Origin: DATLYH01 sp035575035
Lineage (GTDB): Bacteria; Planctomycetota; Planctomycetia; Gemmatales; Gemmataceae
Reading direction: 5' to 3'
NCBI GenBank assembly: GCA_035575035.1
Contig: DATLYH010000377.1
Coordinates: forward strand, 1 to 28,142
Length of the DNA: 28,142 nucleotides
Shown piece by piece: positions 16,816 through 24,031 of this stretch. The position numbers and the translations under genes were made by a program. The notes under the pieces were generated by a model that was not told the DNA's origin, did not search any database, and was given only the letters and a program-made list of their open reading frames with translations. How positions within the stretch are numbered: position 1 is the stretch's first letter; each line of letters begins with the position of its first letter.

Positions 16816-17014
16816 GGCAGCTATCCAAAGCCTACCCCCCGGCGGGGCCGCTGTCCAGCTGAGCAGTAGCCGTCGGCATCCGTCGTGGGAGTTACCAGCG
16901 CCCCGGCGCTGATGCTCCGGGTTCAGAAGTGCGAGCAAAGGCCGCTGCCGCTTCCGGCCTCCATTCTTCCGTGGTGAACCGATGGACTTAGGAGACCTCT
17001 GTCCCGGCTGCGAC

Positions 17015-17959
17015 TCACGTGAGCAGGGCCTTGACTGTCCTGGCAAAGGCCAGGGCGGCTTCCGACAGCGGGGCATGACGCCGCCGGACCAAATATACGA
17101 TCTGCCGGCCGAAGTGCCGGCTCATGTCCCGCACATGGACATCGGCGGGTACCGGTCGGCCGGGTGGACGCCCGGTCAGGCCGATACCGAAACCCATTTC
17201 GACGTAACGGTAGATGGCCGCGGCCAAGGTCGTTTCGATACACGACGACTGCTCGCGGAACATCCCGTACTTGTCCAGGATCGCCTGGGCAAATTGATCG
17301 GGTACGCCCGCCGGGCCGTTCACTAGGGGGTAACCGACCAGGTCGCGAGGATGGACGGACCGCTTGCGGGCTAGTGGGTGATTCCGGGGAGTAACCAGAA
17401 TGGTTTCGAGTTCATACCACGGCTCGCACTCGAGCCACAGACTGTACGCCCAGGGGTCGCTATCATGCGTGCTGTGTGTGCCGGTGAACCCTAGCTCGAC
17501 TTCGCCCGCCTCCACGGCCGCGGGGATCTGATCCCGCCGGTACTCGCGGACAGTAAGGTGAACGCGCGGGTAGCGTTGGGTAAATTGACGTAGGCACTCG
17601 GGCAGGTCTTCAGTGATCACCCGCGGGGAGGCCGCAACGATCAGCCGAGGCCGCAACTGCCCGCGGGCGGCCTGGTAGGCTTGCTTCAAGGAGGCGATGC
17701 TCTGAACGGCCGGGCCGATCAGTTCGGCCAGCAGTCTCCCCGCCTCCGTCAAGCGCGAGCCGCGGCCGAACGGCTCGATGAGTCGATCCCCCACCTGCCG
17801 CTCCAGGGCATGAACCTGCTGCGAGACAGTAGGCTGGGACATACCCAGGGAGGCAGCCGCAGCCGACAAGCTCCCGAGCCGGGCCGTTTCGTAGAAGCTG
17901 CGCAGCTGCTGGTAGGTGGTGTCTTTGTAAGCCCGACCTTTGGCCACCCGAGAGGGCAT
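17015..17959 (-). CDS. LysR family transcriptional regulator
   Basis: 314 residues, ATG at 17959 with GAGGT 7 nt upstream. The DNA-binding domain lies at about residues 16-75 (FYETARLGSLSAAAASLGMS, then QPTVSQQVHALERQVGDRL) and the effector domain follows with L-I-V-A-A-S-P-R-V, I-L-V-T-P-R-N-H-P-L-A and V-E-M-G-F-G-I-G-L. All of this is standard LysR. It is divergent from the DUF1559 gene at 18139, with 179 bp between the start codons that contain a dyad (17976-18016). LysR proteins usually regulate the divergent neighbour and themselves, but a DUF1559 target would be unusual; the effector is unknown. Confidence 0.93.
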   Translation of the reverse strand: MPSRVAKGRAYKDTTYQQLRSFYETARLGSLSAAAASLGMSQPTVSQQVHALERQVGDRLIEPFGRGSRLTEAGRLLAELIGPAVQSIASLKQAYQAARGQLRPRLIVAASPRVITEDLPECLRQFTQRYPRVHLTVREYRRDQIPAAVEAGEVELGFTGTHSTHDSDPWAYSLWLECEPWYELETILVTPRNHPLARKRSVHPRDLVGYPLVNGPAGVPDQFAQAILDKYGMFREQSSCIETTLAAAIYRYVEMGFGIGLTGRPPGRPVPADVHVRDMSRHFGRQIVYLVRRRHAPLSEAALAFARTVKALLT

Positions 17960-17975
17960 GGCACGACCTCAAGGT

Positions 17976-18016
17976 TTAGACTGGACATGGTCAAGAGAAA
18001 TCTCGCGTCAGTCTAA
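17976..18016. promoter_or_regulatory. Dyad in the divergent lysR / DUF1559 intergenic region
   Basis: TTAGACTG (17976-17983) and CAGTCTAA (18009-18016) form a perfect 8-bp inverted repeat, with GG/CC pairing beyond one bulged T. A smaller dyad GAGA-AA-TCTC sits near the centre (17995-18004). It begins 17 bp upstream of the LysR start codon, so it is a candidate binding site for the regulator. Confidence 0.45.
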
Positions 18017-18138
18017 CCTTGCGGCCGAGCGTCTGCAAGCAGTACCATCCCTTAATGGACTGCGCCGCTTCAACAAAAGCAGGCGCGCCCTGGGATGTGG
18101 TCGTCGGCCTCTTCGTTTCTATCTTGGAGGTGTCCGCC

Positions 18139-19206
18139 ATGTCATTCCAGACTCGGGAAAACCGACGGGGCTTCACCCTCGTCGAGTTGTTGGTGGTGAT
18201 CGCCATCATCGGCGTGCTGATCGCGCTGTTGCTCCCCGCCGTCCAGAAGGTCCGCGAGGCCGGCGACCGACTGCGGTGCCAGCACAACCTCAAGCAGTAC
18301 GGCGTGGCCTTTCACAACTACTACAGCACCAACAACAAGTTCCCCTACGGCGGCTATTACGGCCCCGCGCGGTACTGGCAGCAGGGCAGCGCAGTCCGGA
18401 ACCAGTATGCAAGTGATTTGCGAGGCAACTTTGTCGTCCTGACTCTCCCCTACATGGAGCAGAATGCGGTCTACTCCTTGCTGCCCCATGGGGCCGACTA
18501 CCCGCGCTCGTGCTACCCGGTCGGCACAGACGAAGTGAGCGGCGACGGAACCTTCCCGTTCACGTTCCGGAGGGCGCTGCTGCCTTACAATCAGTGCCCC
18601 AGCGACGACTCGGTCAAGAGGTACACGGCCAACGCCGGTGAACCGAAGGGAAGCTACTACTCTTGTCTTGGACCGACGTACATCTTCCCGGACAAATGCG
18701 GCTCGCCGCCCCAGCCGTTTGCGTCCTATTACTCCGGGACGAATCTGCCGTATGTCGCAACCTCGCCGAACTACTTCAATGGTTACGTCGATAGTCTGGA
18801 GAAAACCCCGGGAATGTTCAATCCTGCTGGGCTCGCCGTGACTGTTGCCCAGGTGCGGGACGGCCTGTCGAATACCATCGCTCTGGGTGAAGGCGTGTCC
18901 ATCGAGGCGAACAAGCGCTACGGCAAAGATTTCAGCGAGTGGTACTACTGGACCTATGCCCTCAGCACCACAGCCGTCCCGATCAACTATCGGACCGACC
19001 CGACGATCGACTGCGCCACCGATCCCCTTCGCTCAGCCCAGAATCAGAACCTGGCGTTCGGGTTCAAATCACGGCACCCAGGAGGAGCGAACTTCCTGTT
19101 CGGCGATGGATCCGTCCGTTTCCTCTCCCAGGGGATTTCTATGACTACTTACCAACTCCTGGGAGCCCGGGACGACGGCCAGGCCATTCCGGCCGATGGG
19201 CAGTAA
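18139..19206 (+). CDS. DUF1559 family protein with type IV pilin-like N-terminus
   Basis: 355 residues. The start at 18139 is fixed by GGAGG 8 nt upstream and by the prepilin signal MSFQTRENRRGFTLVELLVV (cleavage after Gly, before FTLVE). The frame is open back to 18019 but those codons precede the signal peptide and are not coding. Family marks: PAVQKVREAG, QHNLKQYGVAFHNYY, and the C-terminal H-x9-DG (HPGGANFLFGDG). Tyr/Asn-rich middle part. It is followed 31 bp later by a lipoprotein gene and is probably cotranscribed with it. Envelope-associated pseudopilin-like protein; function unknown. Confidence 0.94.
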   Translation: MSFQTRENRRGFTLVELLVVIAIIGVLIALLLPAVQKVREAGDRLRCQHNLKQYGVAFHNYYSTNNKFPYGGYYGPARYWQQGSAVRNQYASDLRGNFVVLTLPYMEQNAVYSLLPHGADYPRSCYPVGTDEVSGDGTFPFTFRRALLPYNQCPSDDSVKRYTANAGEPKGSYYSCLGPTYIFPDKCGSPPQPFASYYSGTNLPYVATSPNYFNGYVDSLEKTPGMFNPAGLAVTVAQVRDGLSNTIALGEGVSIEANKRYGKDFSEWYYWTYALSTTAVPINYRTDPTIDCATDPLRSAQNQNLAFGFKSRHPGGANFLFGDGSVRFLSQGISMTTYQLLGARDDGQAIPADGQ

Positions 19207-19237
19207 CTGGGGAACTTTCATGGACTGAGAGGCAGCC

Positions 19238-19627
19238 ATGAAACGGCAATTACTGATCCTCGCTCTGGCGGCTGGGTTGGTCGGATGCAGTCGGCCTCAG
19301 AAGTTGTCCGGCACCGTGACCTTGGATGGGAAGCCTCTCAGCGGTGCGGCGGTCATACTCTTCCCCCAGGAACACGGGGCCGAGACCGTCGTCGGGATGA
19401 CCGACCAGAACGGGCGGTTCATCATCACTCCGGCTGCGGGCCGCTCGATTGCCTACGGGACCTACAAGGTGGTCGTGAGCAAGCGGGAGCAGCTCACCCC
19501 GGCGCAGCTCAACGCCTTCATCACCCCTAAGGAACTTTTGCCTGCCAAGTACTCTGATTTGTCGCAAACGGTGCTGTCAGTTAATGTCACCTCCGCCGCT
19601 GACATTGACCTGCACCTGACCCGGTGA
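19238..19627 (+). CDS. Small lipoprotein with carboxypeptidase-regulatory-like domain
   Basis: 129 residues. Signal peptide MKRQLLILALAAGLVGC with lipobox LVGC at 14-17. The mature part has LSGTVTLDGKPLSGAAVILF and Y-G-T-Y-K-V-V-V-S, the same beta-sandwich motifs as the lipoprotein at 1800-2243. GAGAGG precedes the ATG by about 5 nt. It forms a two-gene unit with the DUF1559 gene, here with the pilin-like gene first. Confidence 0.88.
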   Translation: MKRQLLILALAAGLVGCSRPQKLSGTVTLDGKPLSGAAVILFPQEHGAETVVGMTDQNGRFIITPAAGRSIAYGTYKVVVSKREQLTPAQLNAFITPKELLPAKYSDLSQTVLSVNVTSAADIDLHLTR

Positions 19628-19686
19628 AACCCATTGGCTGCTCTTTAGAGCCGGCGGACGAAACCGTCGTGTGATGCGAGGCCATC

Positions 19687-19735
19687 AACCGAAGCACCCG
19701 CAAGAGGAAGTCGTTCCCTTGCGGGCGCTTCGGTT
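19687..19735 (+). terminator. Long hairpin behind the DUF1559-lipoprotein unit
   Basis: Bases 19687-19704 pair with 19718-19735 (18 bp, one mismatch); within the loop GGAA and TTCC pair again around a 4-nt loop with one bulged A. It lies 60 bp past the lipoprotein stop codon. No T run follows directly, so termination may not be purely intrinsic. Confidence 0.6.
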
Positions 19736-19941
19736 GGGAGGATTGGGTCCTTTAGGCTCTTATGCCGATCGAGGGCACCAGCCATCCTAACCTCCGCTGA
19801 CCATCAAGAGCGGTCCCTTTCGCATTGAATCAGCCTCGTGCAAACAAAGCGAAGGTGGTGGGGAAAAAAACTTTCGTCGTTTCGTCTGTTTCGGGGAACA
19901 ATTATATAGGGAGAGGTCAGGCGGTTTACGAGACCAAGGAC
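19736..19941. other. Upstream region of the sigma factor gene
   Basis: No gene seen. The frame of the sigma factor is open from 19825 (TTG) but the added 39 residues look non-native. An A-rich run (19864-19870) and a TATATA (19903-19908) behind GGGGAACAAT make this the likely promoter region; I cannot assign a convincing -35 box. Confidence 0.35.
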
Positions 19942-21267
19942 ATGCCGAGCCGTCAGGCCAACCTTGTTCTTCGCTACATCCGCAACCTAGCGGCGCAAGA
20001 CACCCTCAACCTACCGGACCACGAACTGCTGCAACGCTTCGTCACCCGGCACGATGGGGATGCCTTTGCGGCGTTGGTCCGCCGGCACGGGCCGATGGTC
20101 CTGCGCCTGTGTCAGCGTGTCCTACAGAACAAGGAAGATGCCGAAGACGCCTTCCAGGCTACGTTCCTGGTTCTCTGCCGGAAGGCCGCCTCGCTTCGCC
20201 CGCACGGGTCGCTGTGCGGCTGGCTCCATAGCGTGGCCTACCGGGTTGCCCAAAAAGCAAGGATCGCTGCCGCGCGGCGGCGGAAACACGAAGGCTGCTC
20301 GGCCGAAAGACAAACCGCTGATTCCCTCGCCGAGATCACGCTTCGAGAAGCGCACGCGATCCTTGACCAGGAATTGGTGCGGCTGCCGGACAAGTTTCGC
20401 GTTCCCCTGATGCTCTGCTACCTGGAGGGGCTGACCAACGACGAGGCCGCCCAACAGCTGGGTTGGCCGCCGAGTACACTCAAGAGCCGCTTGGCACAGG
20501 CACGGGACCGGTTGCGCGGGCGGCTGGCTTCTCGAGGGCTGGCGCTTTCCGAAGCGCTGATCGCTGCGCTCTTTTACCAGGGAACCGCCTCGGGAGCCGT
20601 GCCGCCCGCATTGCTGGATGCCACTGTTCGAGCTGCCCCGCTGATCGCGGCGCGTGGTGTGGCGGCCACCAGCGTCGTGTCGGCCGAGGTTGCCGCCTTA
20701 ATGAAGGGAGTAACGCAGGTTATGTTCCTCAGCAAACTCAAGTTCGTCGGCGTGACGACGCTGCTTCTGTGCCTTGTCGGCGTCGGGGCAAGCGCCCTGA
20801 CTTACCAGGCGTTCCTTGCCGGGACCGCGGCGGCGGACGAGCCCGCCAAGGAAAGGGCGGTGAAGCCTGCCGCCGACAAGCCGCGTGATCCCAACAAACC
20901 CAAGGAAGGCGACAAGCCGCGCGACGGCGATAAACCCCGCGCGAAGGACCAAGGGACGGCCCAAGAAAAGGTAACCCTAACCGGCAAGGTATCGAAGGAA
21001 GAGCGAAAGGTGCCGACCGATGATGGCGGTACCACGACCGTCACGCGCTACTACCTGACGGAAGCGAACGGCAACAAGGTTCAGCTGCCGCCGCCGCGCA
21101 AGAATGAGGCCGGGGCACTTCTGGACAACTATAACCTTGAGGACTTTGTAGGCAAACAGGCAACGGTTACCGGACGCGCCGTGCAGGTACGGACGGCGGA
21201 GCGCCCGGATGCGCCCGCCAAGGTCATCCGACTACTCACCATCAGCGAGATCAAACTCATCCAGTGA
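19942..21267 (+). CDS. ECF-type sigma-70 factor with membrane helix and C-terminal extension
   Basis: 441 residues from the ATG at 19942; AAGGA is very close to it (1 nt), so the start is not certain. Sigma region 2 is at about 38-105 (AFAALVRRHGPMVLRLC, then the D-A-E-D-A-F-Q-A-T-F-L-V-L motif and G-W-L-H-S-V-A-Y-R) and region 4 at about 140-195 (LPDKFRVPLMLCYLEGLT, N-D-E-A-A-Q-Q-L-G-W, T-L-K-S-R-L-A-Q-A-R). A transmembrane helix follows at about 266-288, then a Lys/Pro/Arg/Asp-rich linker with KPRD repeats (about 305-338) and a C-terminal beta-rich domain of about 100 residues (VTLTGKVSKEER ... GKQATVTGRAV), possibly an OB fold. Such ECF factors with C-terminal membrane extensions are known from Gemmata-type planctomycetes. 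It probably works without a separate anti-sigma factor; none is adjacent. The pectate lyase gene starts 106 bp downstream. Confidence 0.9.
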   Translation: MPSRQANLVLRYIRNLAAQDTLNLPDHELLQRFVTRHDGDAFAALVRRHGPMVLRLCQRVLQNKEDAEDAFQATFLVLCRKAASLRPHGSLCGWLHSVAYRVAQKARIAAARRRKHEGCSAERQTADSLAEITLREAHAILDQELVRLPDKFRVPLMLCYLEGLTNDEAAQQLGWPPSTLKSRLAQARDRLRGRLASRGLALSEALIAALFYQGTASGAVPPALLDATVRAAPLIAARGVAATSVVSAEVAALMKGVTQVMFLSKLKFVGVTTLLLCLVGVGASALTYQAFLAGTAAADEPAKERAVKPAADKPRDPNKPKEGDKPRDGDKPRAKDQGTAQEKVTLTGKVSKEERKVPTDDGGTTTVTRYYLTEANGNKVQLPPPRKNEAGALLDNYNLEDFVGKQATVTGRAVQVRTAERPDAPAKVIRLLTISEIKLIQ

Positions 21268-21373
21268 AACCGCGCTGCCGACCCCTAACGCAACCACGGT
21301 GCGCAGCGGTTTGCTTCCCCTTCCTGGAACCAGACCGCTGCGCGCGGACCGCCGATCCCGAACAGGAGAATCG

Positions 21374-22810
21374 ATGTCACGATCAAGGATTTGCTTGCTG
21401 GCTTTGCTCGTGAGCATTGCACTTGGTGAGGGAGTACTCCAGGCCCAGCAAACCGATGCCGCTTTGCGGGACGAAGCACTTCAGGCGCTGAAGAAGGCCG
21501 CCTCGTTCTACCGCGGCAAGGTCGCTAGCCACGGAGGGTATGTCTACTACTACAGCGTGGACCTCCAACAACGGTGGGGCGAGGGAGAGGCGTCCCCGGA
21601 TACGATCTTTGTGCAGCCGCCCGGCACCCCCACGGTCGGGATGGCCTACCTCAAGGCCTATGCCGCGACAGGGGACCGATTCTATCTCGATGCCGCCCGG
21701 GAGACGGCAGAGGCCTTGGTGAACGGCCAGTTGGAGTCGGGCGGCTGGACGCAGGTCATTCACTTCGCGCGGCCCCAGCGCGGGCGGATGGGCAAATATC
21801 GGGCCCGCCCGGGGGTTGGCAGCTGGAACGTCTCCTCGCTCGACGACGGCCAAACCCAGGCGGCCCTCCAGATGCTCATCCGCACCGACCAGGCCCTGAA
21901 CTTCAAACATGCCGCCATCCACGAGGCCGCCCTCTACGGGCTTAACGCCTTGCTCAAGGCGCAGTTTCCCAATGGGGCCTTTCCCCAGGGGTGGGACCGT
22001 CCTGTTGAGCCCCAACCCGTGCTCAAAGCCCGCTACCCGGACTACGATTGGAAGACGGAAGGCAAGGTCCGCAACTACTGGCAGTGCTACACGCTTAACG
22101 ACAACCTGGCCGGGACCGTCTCCGACGTGCTCATAGAGGCCCATCAGGTGTACCAGGACGAGAAATACCAGACCGCGCTCGAGCAGTTTGGGGACTTTCT
22201 GATCCTGGCACAGATGCCCGATCCTCAGCCCGGCTGGTGTCAGCAGTACAACTACGAGATGTTCCCCATCTGGGCGCGGAAGTTTGAACCGCCGGCCATC
22301 ACCGGCTGGGAGTCTCAGGACGTCCTGGAGACGCTGATCAAGATCGCTCGCTACACCGGCAAGAAGAAGTACCTCGAACCGGTCCCCCGGGCCCTGGAAT
22401 ACTTCCAGAAGTGCCTGCTGCCGGACGGGCGGATCGCCCGCTACTACGAATTGAAGACCAATAAACCGCTCTACATGGACAAGAAGTACCAGCTGACTTA
22501 CGACGACTCGGCCGTCCCGAGCCACTACGGCTGGAAGCAGCCGGCCCGCTTCGACCGGATCGCGAAGGCGTATCAGGAGGTCAGGACCGGTACCGTCCCT
22601 ACCCGAGCCCGCCCGGCCCGCGAGTTGGAGGAGGAAGTCCGTCGGATCATCCGGGAGTTGGATGCCGAAGGGCGGTGGATCACGACTTACGCCGGCGAGA
22701 GGCTGGTCGGGCAGCCCCCGTTCAGCCCCTCGTTCCGCTTTATCTCCAGCGAAGTCTTCAGCCGCCATGTCGAGACCCTGAGCGACTACCTCGCATCTTC
22801 CCGCAGGTAG
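21374..22810 (+). CDS. Secreted pectate lyase, polysaccharide lyase family 10-like
   Basis: 478 residues. The ATG at 21374 has AGGAG 5 nt upstream and starts a signal peptide (MSRSRICLLALLVSIALGEG, then VLQAQQ; cleavage likely after LQA). The mature protein has the pattern of the pectic acid lyase family (Pec_lyase, PL10): G-T-P-T-V-G-M-A-Y-L, LESGGWTQVI, NAFPQGW-like PNGAFPQGWDR, LNDNLAGTVSDVL, W-C-Q-Q-Y-N, and near the end R-Y-Y-E-L-K-T-N-K-P-L-Y, LTYDDSAVPSHYGWK. The enzyme cleaves polygalacturonate by beta-elimination, normally with calcium. It acts outside the cytoplasm. The gene stands alone behind the sigma factor and converges with the dehydratase gene (28 bp between the stops). Confidence 0.87.
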   Translation: MSRSRICLLALLVSIALGEGVLQAQQTDAALRDEALQALKKAASFYRGKVASHGGYVYYYSVDLQQRWGEGEASPDTIFVQPPGTPTVGMAYLKAYAATGDRFYLDAARETAEALVNGQLESGGWTQVIHFARPQRGRMGKYRARPGVGSWNVSSLDDGQTQAALQMLIRTDQALNFKHAAIHEAALYGLNALLKAQFPNGAFPQGWDRPVEPQPVLKARYPDYDWKTEGKVRNYWQCYTLNDNLAGTVSDVLIEAHQVYQDEKYQTALEQFGDFLILAQMPDPQPGWCQQYNYEMFPIWARKFEPPAITGWESQDVLETLIKIARYTGKKKYLEPVPRALEYFQKCLLPDGRIARYYELKTNKPLYMDKKYQLTYDDSAVPSHYGWKQPARFDRIAKAYQEVRTGTVPTRARPARELEEEVRRIIRELDAEGRWITTYAGERLVGQPPFSPSFRFISSEVFSRHVETLSDYLASSRR

Positions 22811-22838
22811 TCCCCCGATGGCCGAGGAGTGCGGCAAC

Positions 22839-23699
22839 TCACTCCCCCTGCTCCACCAGGTTGGTCAGCCGGCCGATGCCGGTGATCTCGATGGCGATCA
22901 GGTCGCCGGGGGCCAGGGCGAAGTCGTCCGGCGGCACGATACCGGTGCCGGTCAGCAAGATCACGCCGTGCGGAAAACTGTTCTCGCGTCCCAACCAACT
23001 TACCAGCTCCTCGAAGGAGCGGGCCATCTGCCCCACGTCGGTCGATCCTTCGAACACCTGACGGCCGCGGCGCTCGATGGTCAGGTGAATGGTGACGTGC
23101 GGCAGCGGCAGGCTGTCGGCCAGAGTGACGACCGGGCCCAGGGCGCAGCAGTGATCGTACACCTTGGCCTGCGGCAGGTAGAGCGGGTTCTCCCCCTCGA
23201 TGTCGCGGGCGCTCATGTCGTTGCCGATGGTGTAGCCGACGACCTTCAGCCGGGGGGAGAGCACCAGCGCCAGCTCCGGCTCCGGCACACTCCAGCGACT
23301 GTCGCGGCGGATGCGCACCCGGCCGCCGGGACCGACCACCCGGCTGGGCGTCGCCTTGAAGAACAGCTCCGGCCGATCGGCGGTGTAGACCAGGTCATAG
23401 AAGCGGGCGGCGCCGGCCGACTCGCGCTCGCGGGCCTCCCGGCTGCGCTTGTAAGTGACGCCGGCCGCCCAGACCTCCTGCTGGTCGATCGGGGCCAGCA
23501 GCGTCACTTCTGCTAGCGGCAGCCGAAGGGTGTCGTCGATCAGGCCGCGGGCGACGCCGGCCGGGTTGTCCGAGTGCAGCACATCGCTGAGCGACCGCAT
23601 CCCCAGGCAGTCCTCCAGGTCAAGGAAGCGGACGTGGCCGTCCTCCACGACACCGACACGAACCTCGCCGTTACTCCGCTGCGCCTTGCACAGTTGCAT
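22839..23699 (-). CDS. FAH-family sugar-acid dehydratase, probably 2-dehydro-3-deoxy-D-arabinonate dehydratase (AraD1-like)
   Basis: 286 residues, ATG at 23699 with GGGGAGA about 6 nt upstream. The fumarylacetoacetate hydrolase fold is clear: E140 and E142 (VPEPELALV) and D161 (YTIGNDMSARDIEG) are the expected metal ligands and K179 (LPQAKVYD) the likely catalytic Lys. The motifs QEVWAAGVTY, RPELFFKATP, RVVGPG and IEGENPLYLPQAKVYDHCCALGP are those I know from AraD1/KdaD proteins, which convert 2-keto-3-deoxy-pentonate to 2,5-dioxopentanoate in oxidative pentose degradation. Close relatives act on other 2-keto-3-deoxy acids, so the substrate is inferred. Cytoplasmic. Its neighbour, the pectate lyase, makes a role in plant polysaccharide use plausible. 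Confidence 0.85.
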   Translation of the reverse strand: MQLCKAQRSNGEVRVGVVEDGHVRFLDLEDCLGMRSLSDVLHSDNPAGVARGLIDDTLRLPLAEVTLLAPIDQQEVWAAGVTYKRSREARERESAGAARFYDLVYTADRPELFFKATPSRVVGPGGRVRIRRDSRWSVPEPELALVLSPRLKVVGYTIGNDMSARDIEGENPLYLPQAKVYDHCCALGPVVTLADSLPLPHVTIHLTIERRGRQVFEGSTDVGQMARSFEELVSWLGRENSFPHGVILLTGTGIVPPDDFALAPGDLIAIEITGIGRLTNLVEQGE

Positions 23700-24031
23700 T
23701 GCGGTCTCCCCTCATCGCGGTTTGACGGCCGGCTGACCGACCACTCTACCAACCGGCGACCAGTGTACCGCGGCCGCCCGCCCTTGTCGCGGTTTTTTGG
23801 TCCCCGATCCGGCTGAAGGATTACCTGCGGATTGCTCCAATTTTTCGACCCAGGGGCTTGACAACTCGGGAAAGGAGTTTTTATCTTTATCCCTCAGTAG
23901 TTCACCCATCTCTTCCAGTAAAGGAGTGCTCTGTTTACTCCACCTGATCTTGTGCCCCCGAAACTAGGGCGAGGCAACCAACTAGGTAGTTATCAAAAGC
24001 CATCTGTGACCTGCTTCCCCGGAGAATGCCC
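23700..24031. other. Divergent intergenic region between the dehydratase and the RHS gene
   Basis: 332 bp without a credible gene. It holds the candidate promoter at 23858-23887 for the RHS gene. The dehydratase promoter should lie here on the other strand, but I see no clear boxes. Confidence 0.5.
23858..23887 (+). promoter_or_regulatory. Candidate sigma-70-type promoter of the RHS gene
   Basis: A perfect TTGACA (23858-23863) and TATCTT (23882-23887) are separated by 18 bp. They lie in a relatively AT-rich stretch about 145 bp before the RHS start codon. Confidence 0.55.

Noticed and set aside
16897..16910. Palindrome AGCGCC-CC-GGCGCT behind the second LysR gene
   Set aside because: A 2-nt loop is too small for a stable hairpin and the surrounding sequence does not extend the stem.
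21383..22837. 484-codon minus-strand frame opposite the pectate lyase
   Set aside because: Antisense to a gene with signal peptide and conserved PL10 motifs; composition is that of a shadow frame.
22826..22845. Small hairpin between the converging lyase and dehydratase genes
   Set aside because: Only a 6-bp stem, overlapping the dehydratase stop codon, without T runs; too weak to call a bidirectional terminator.
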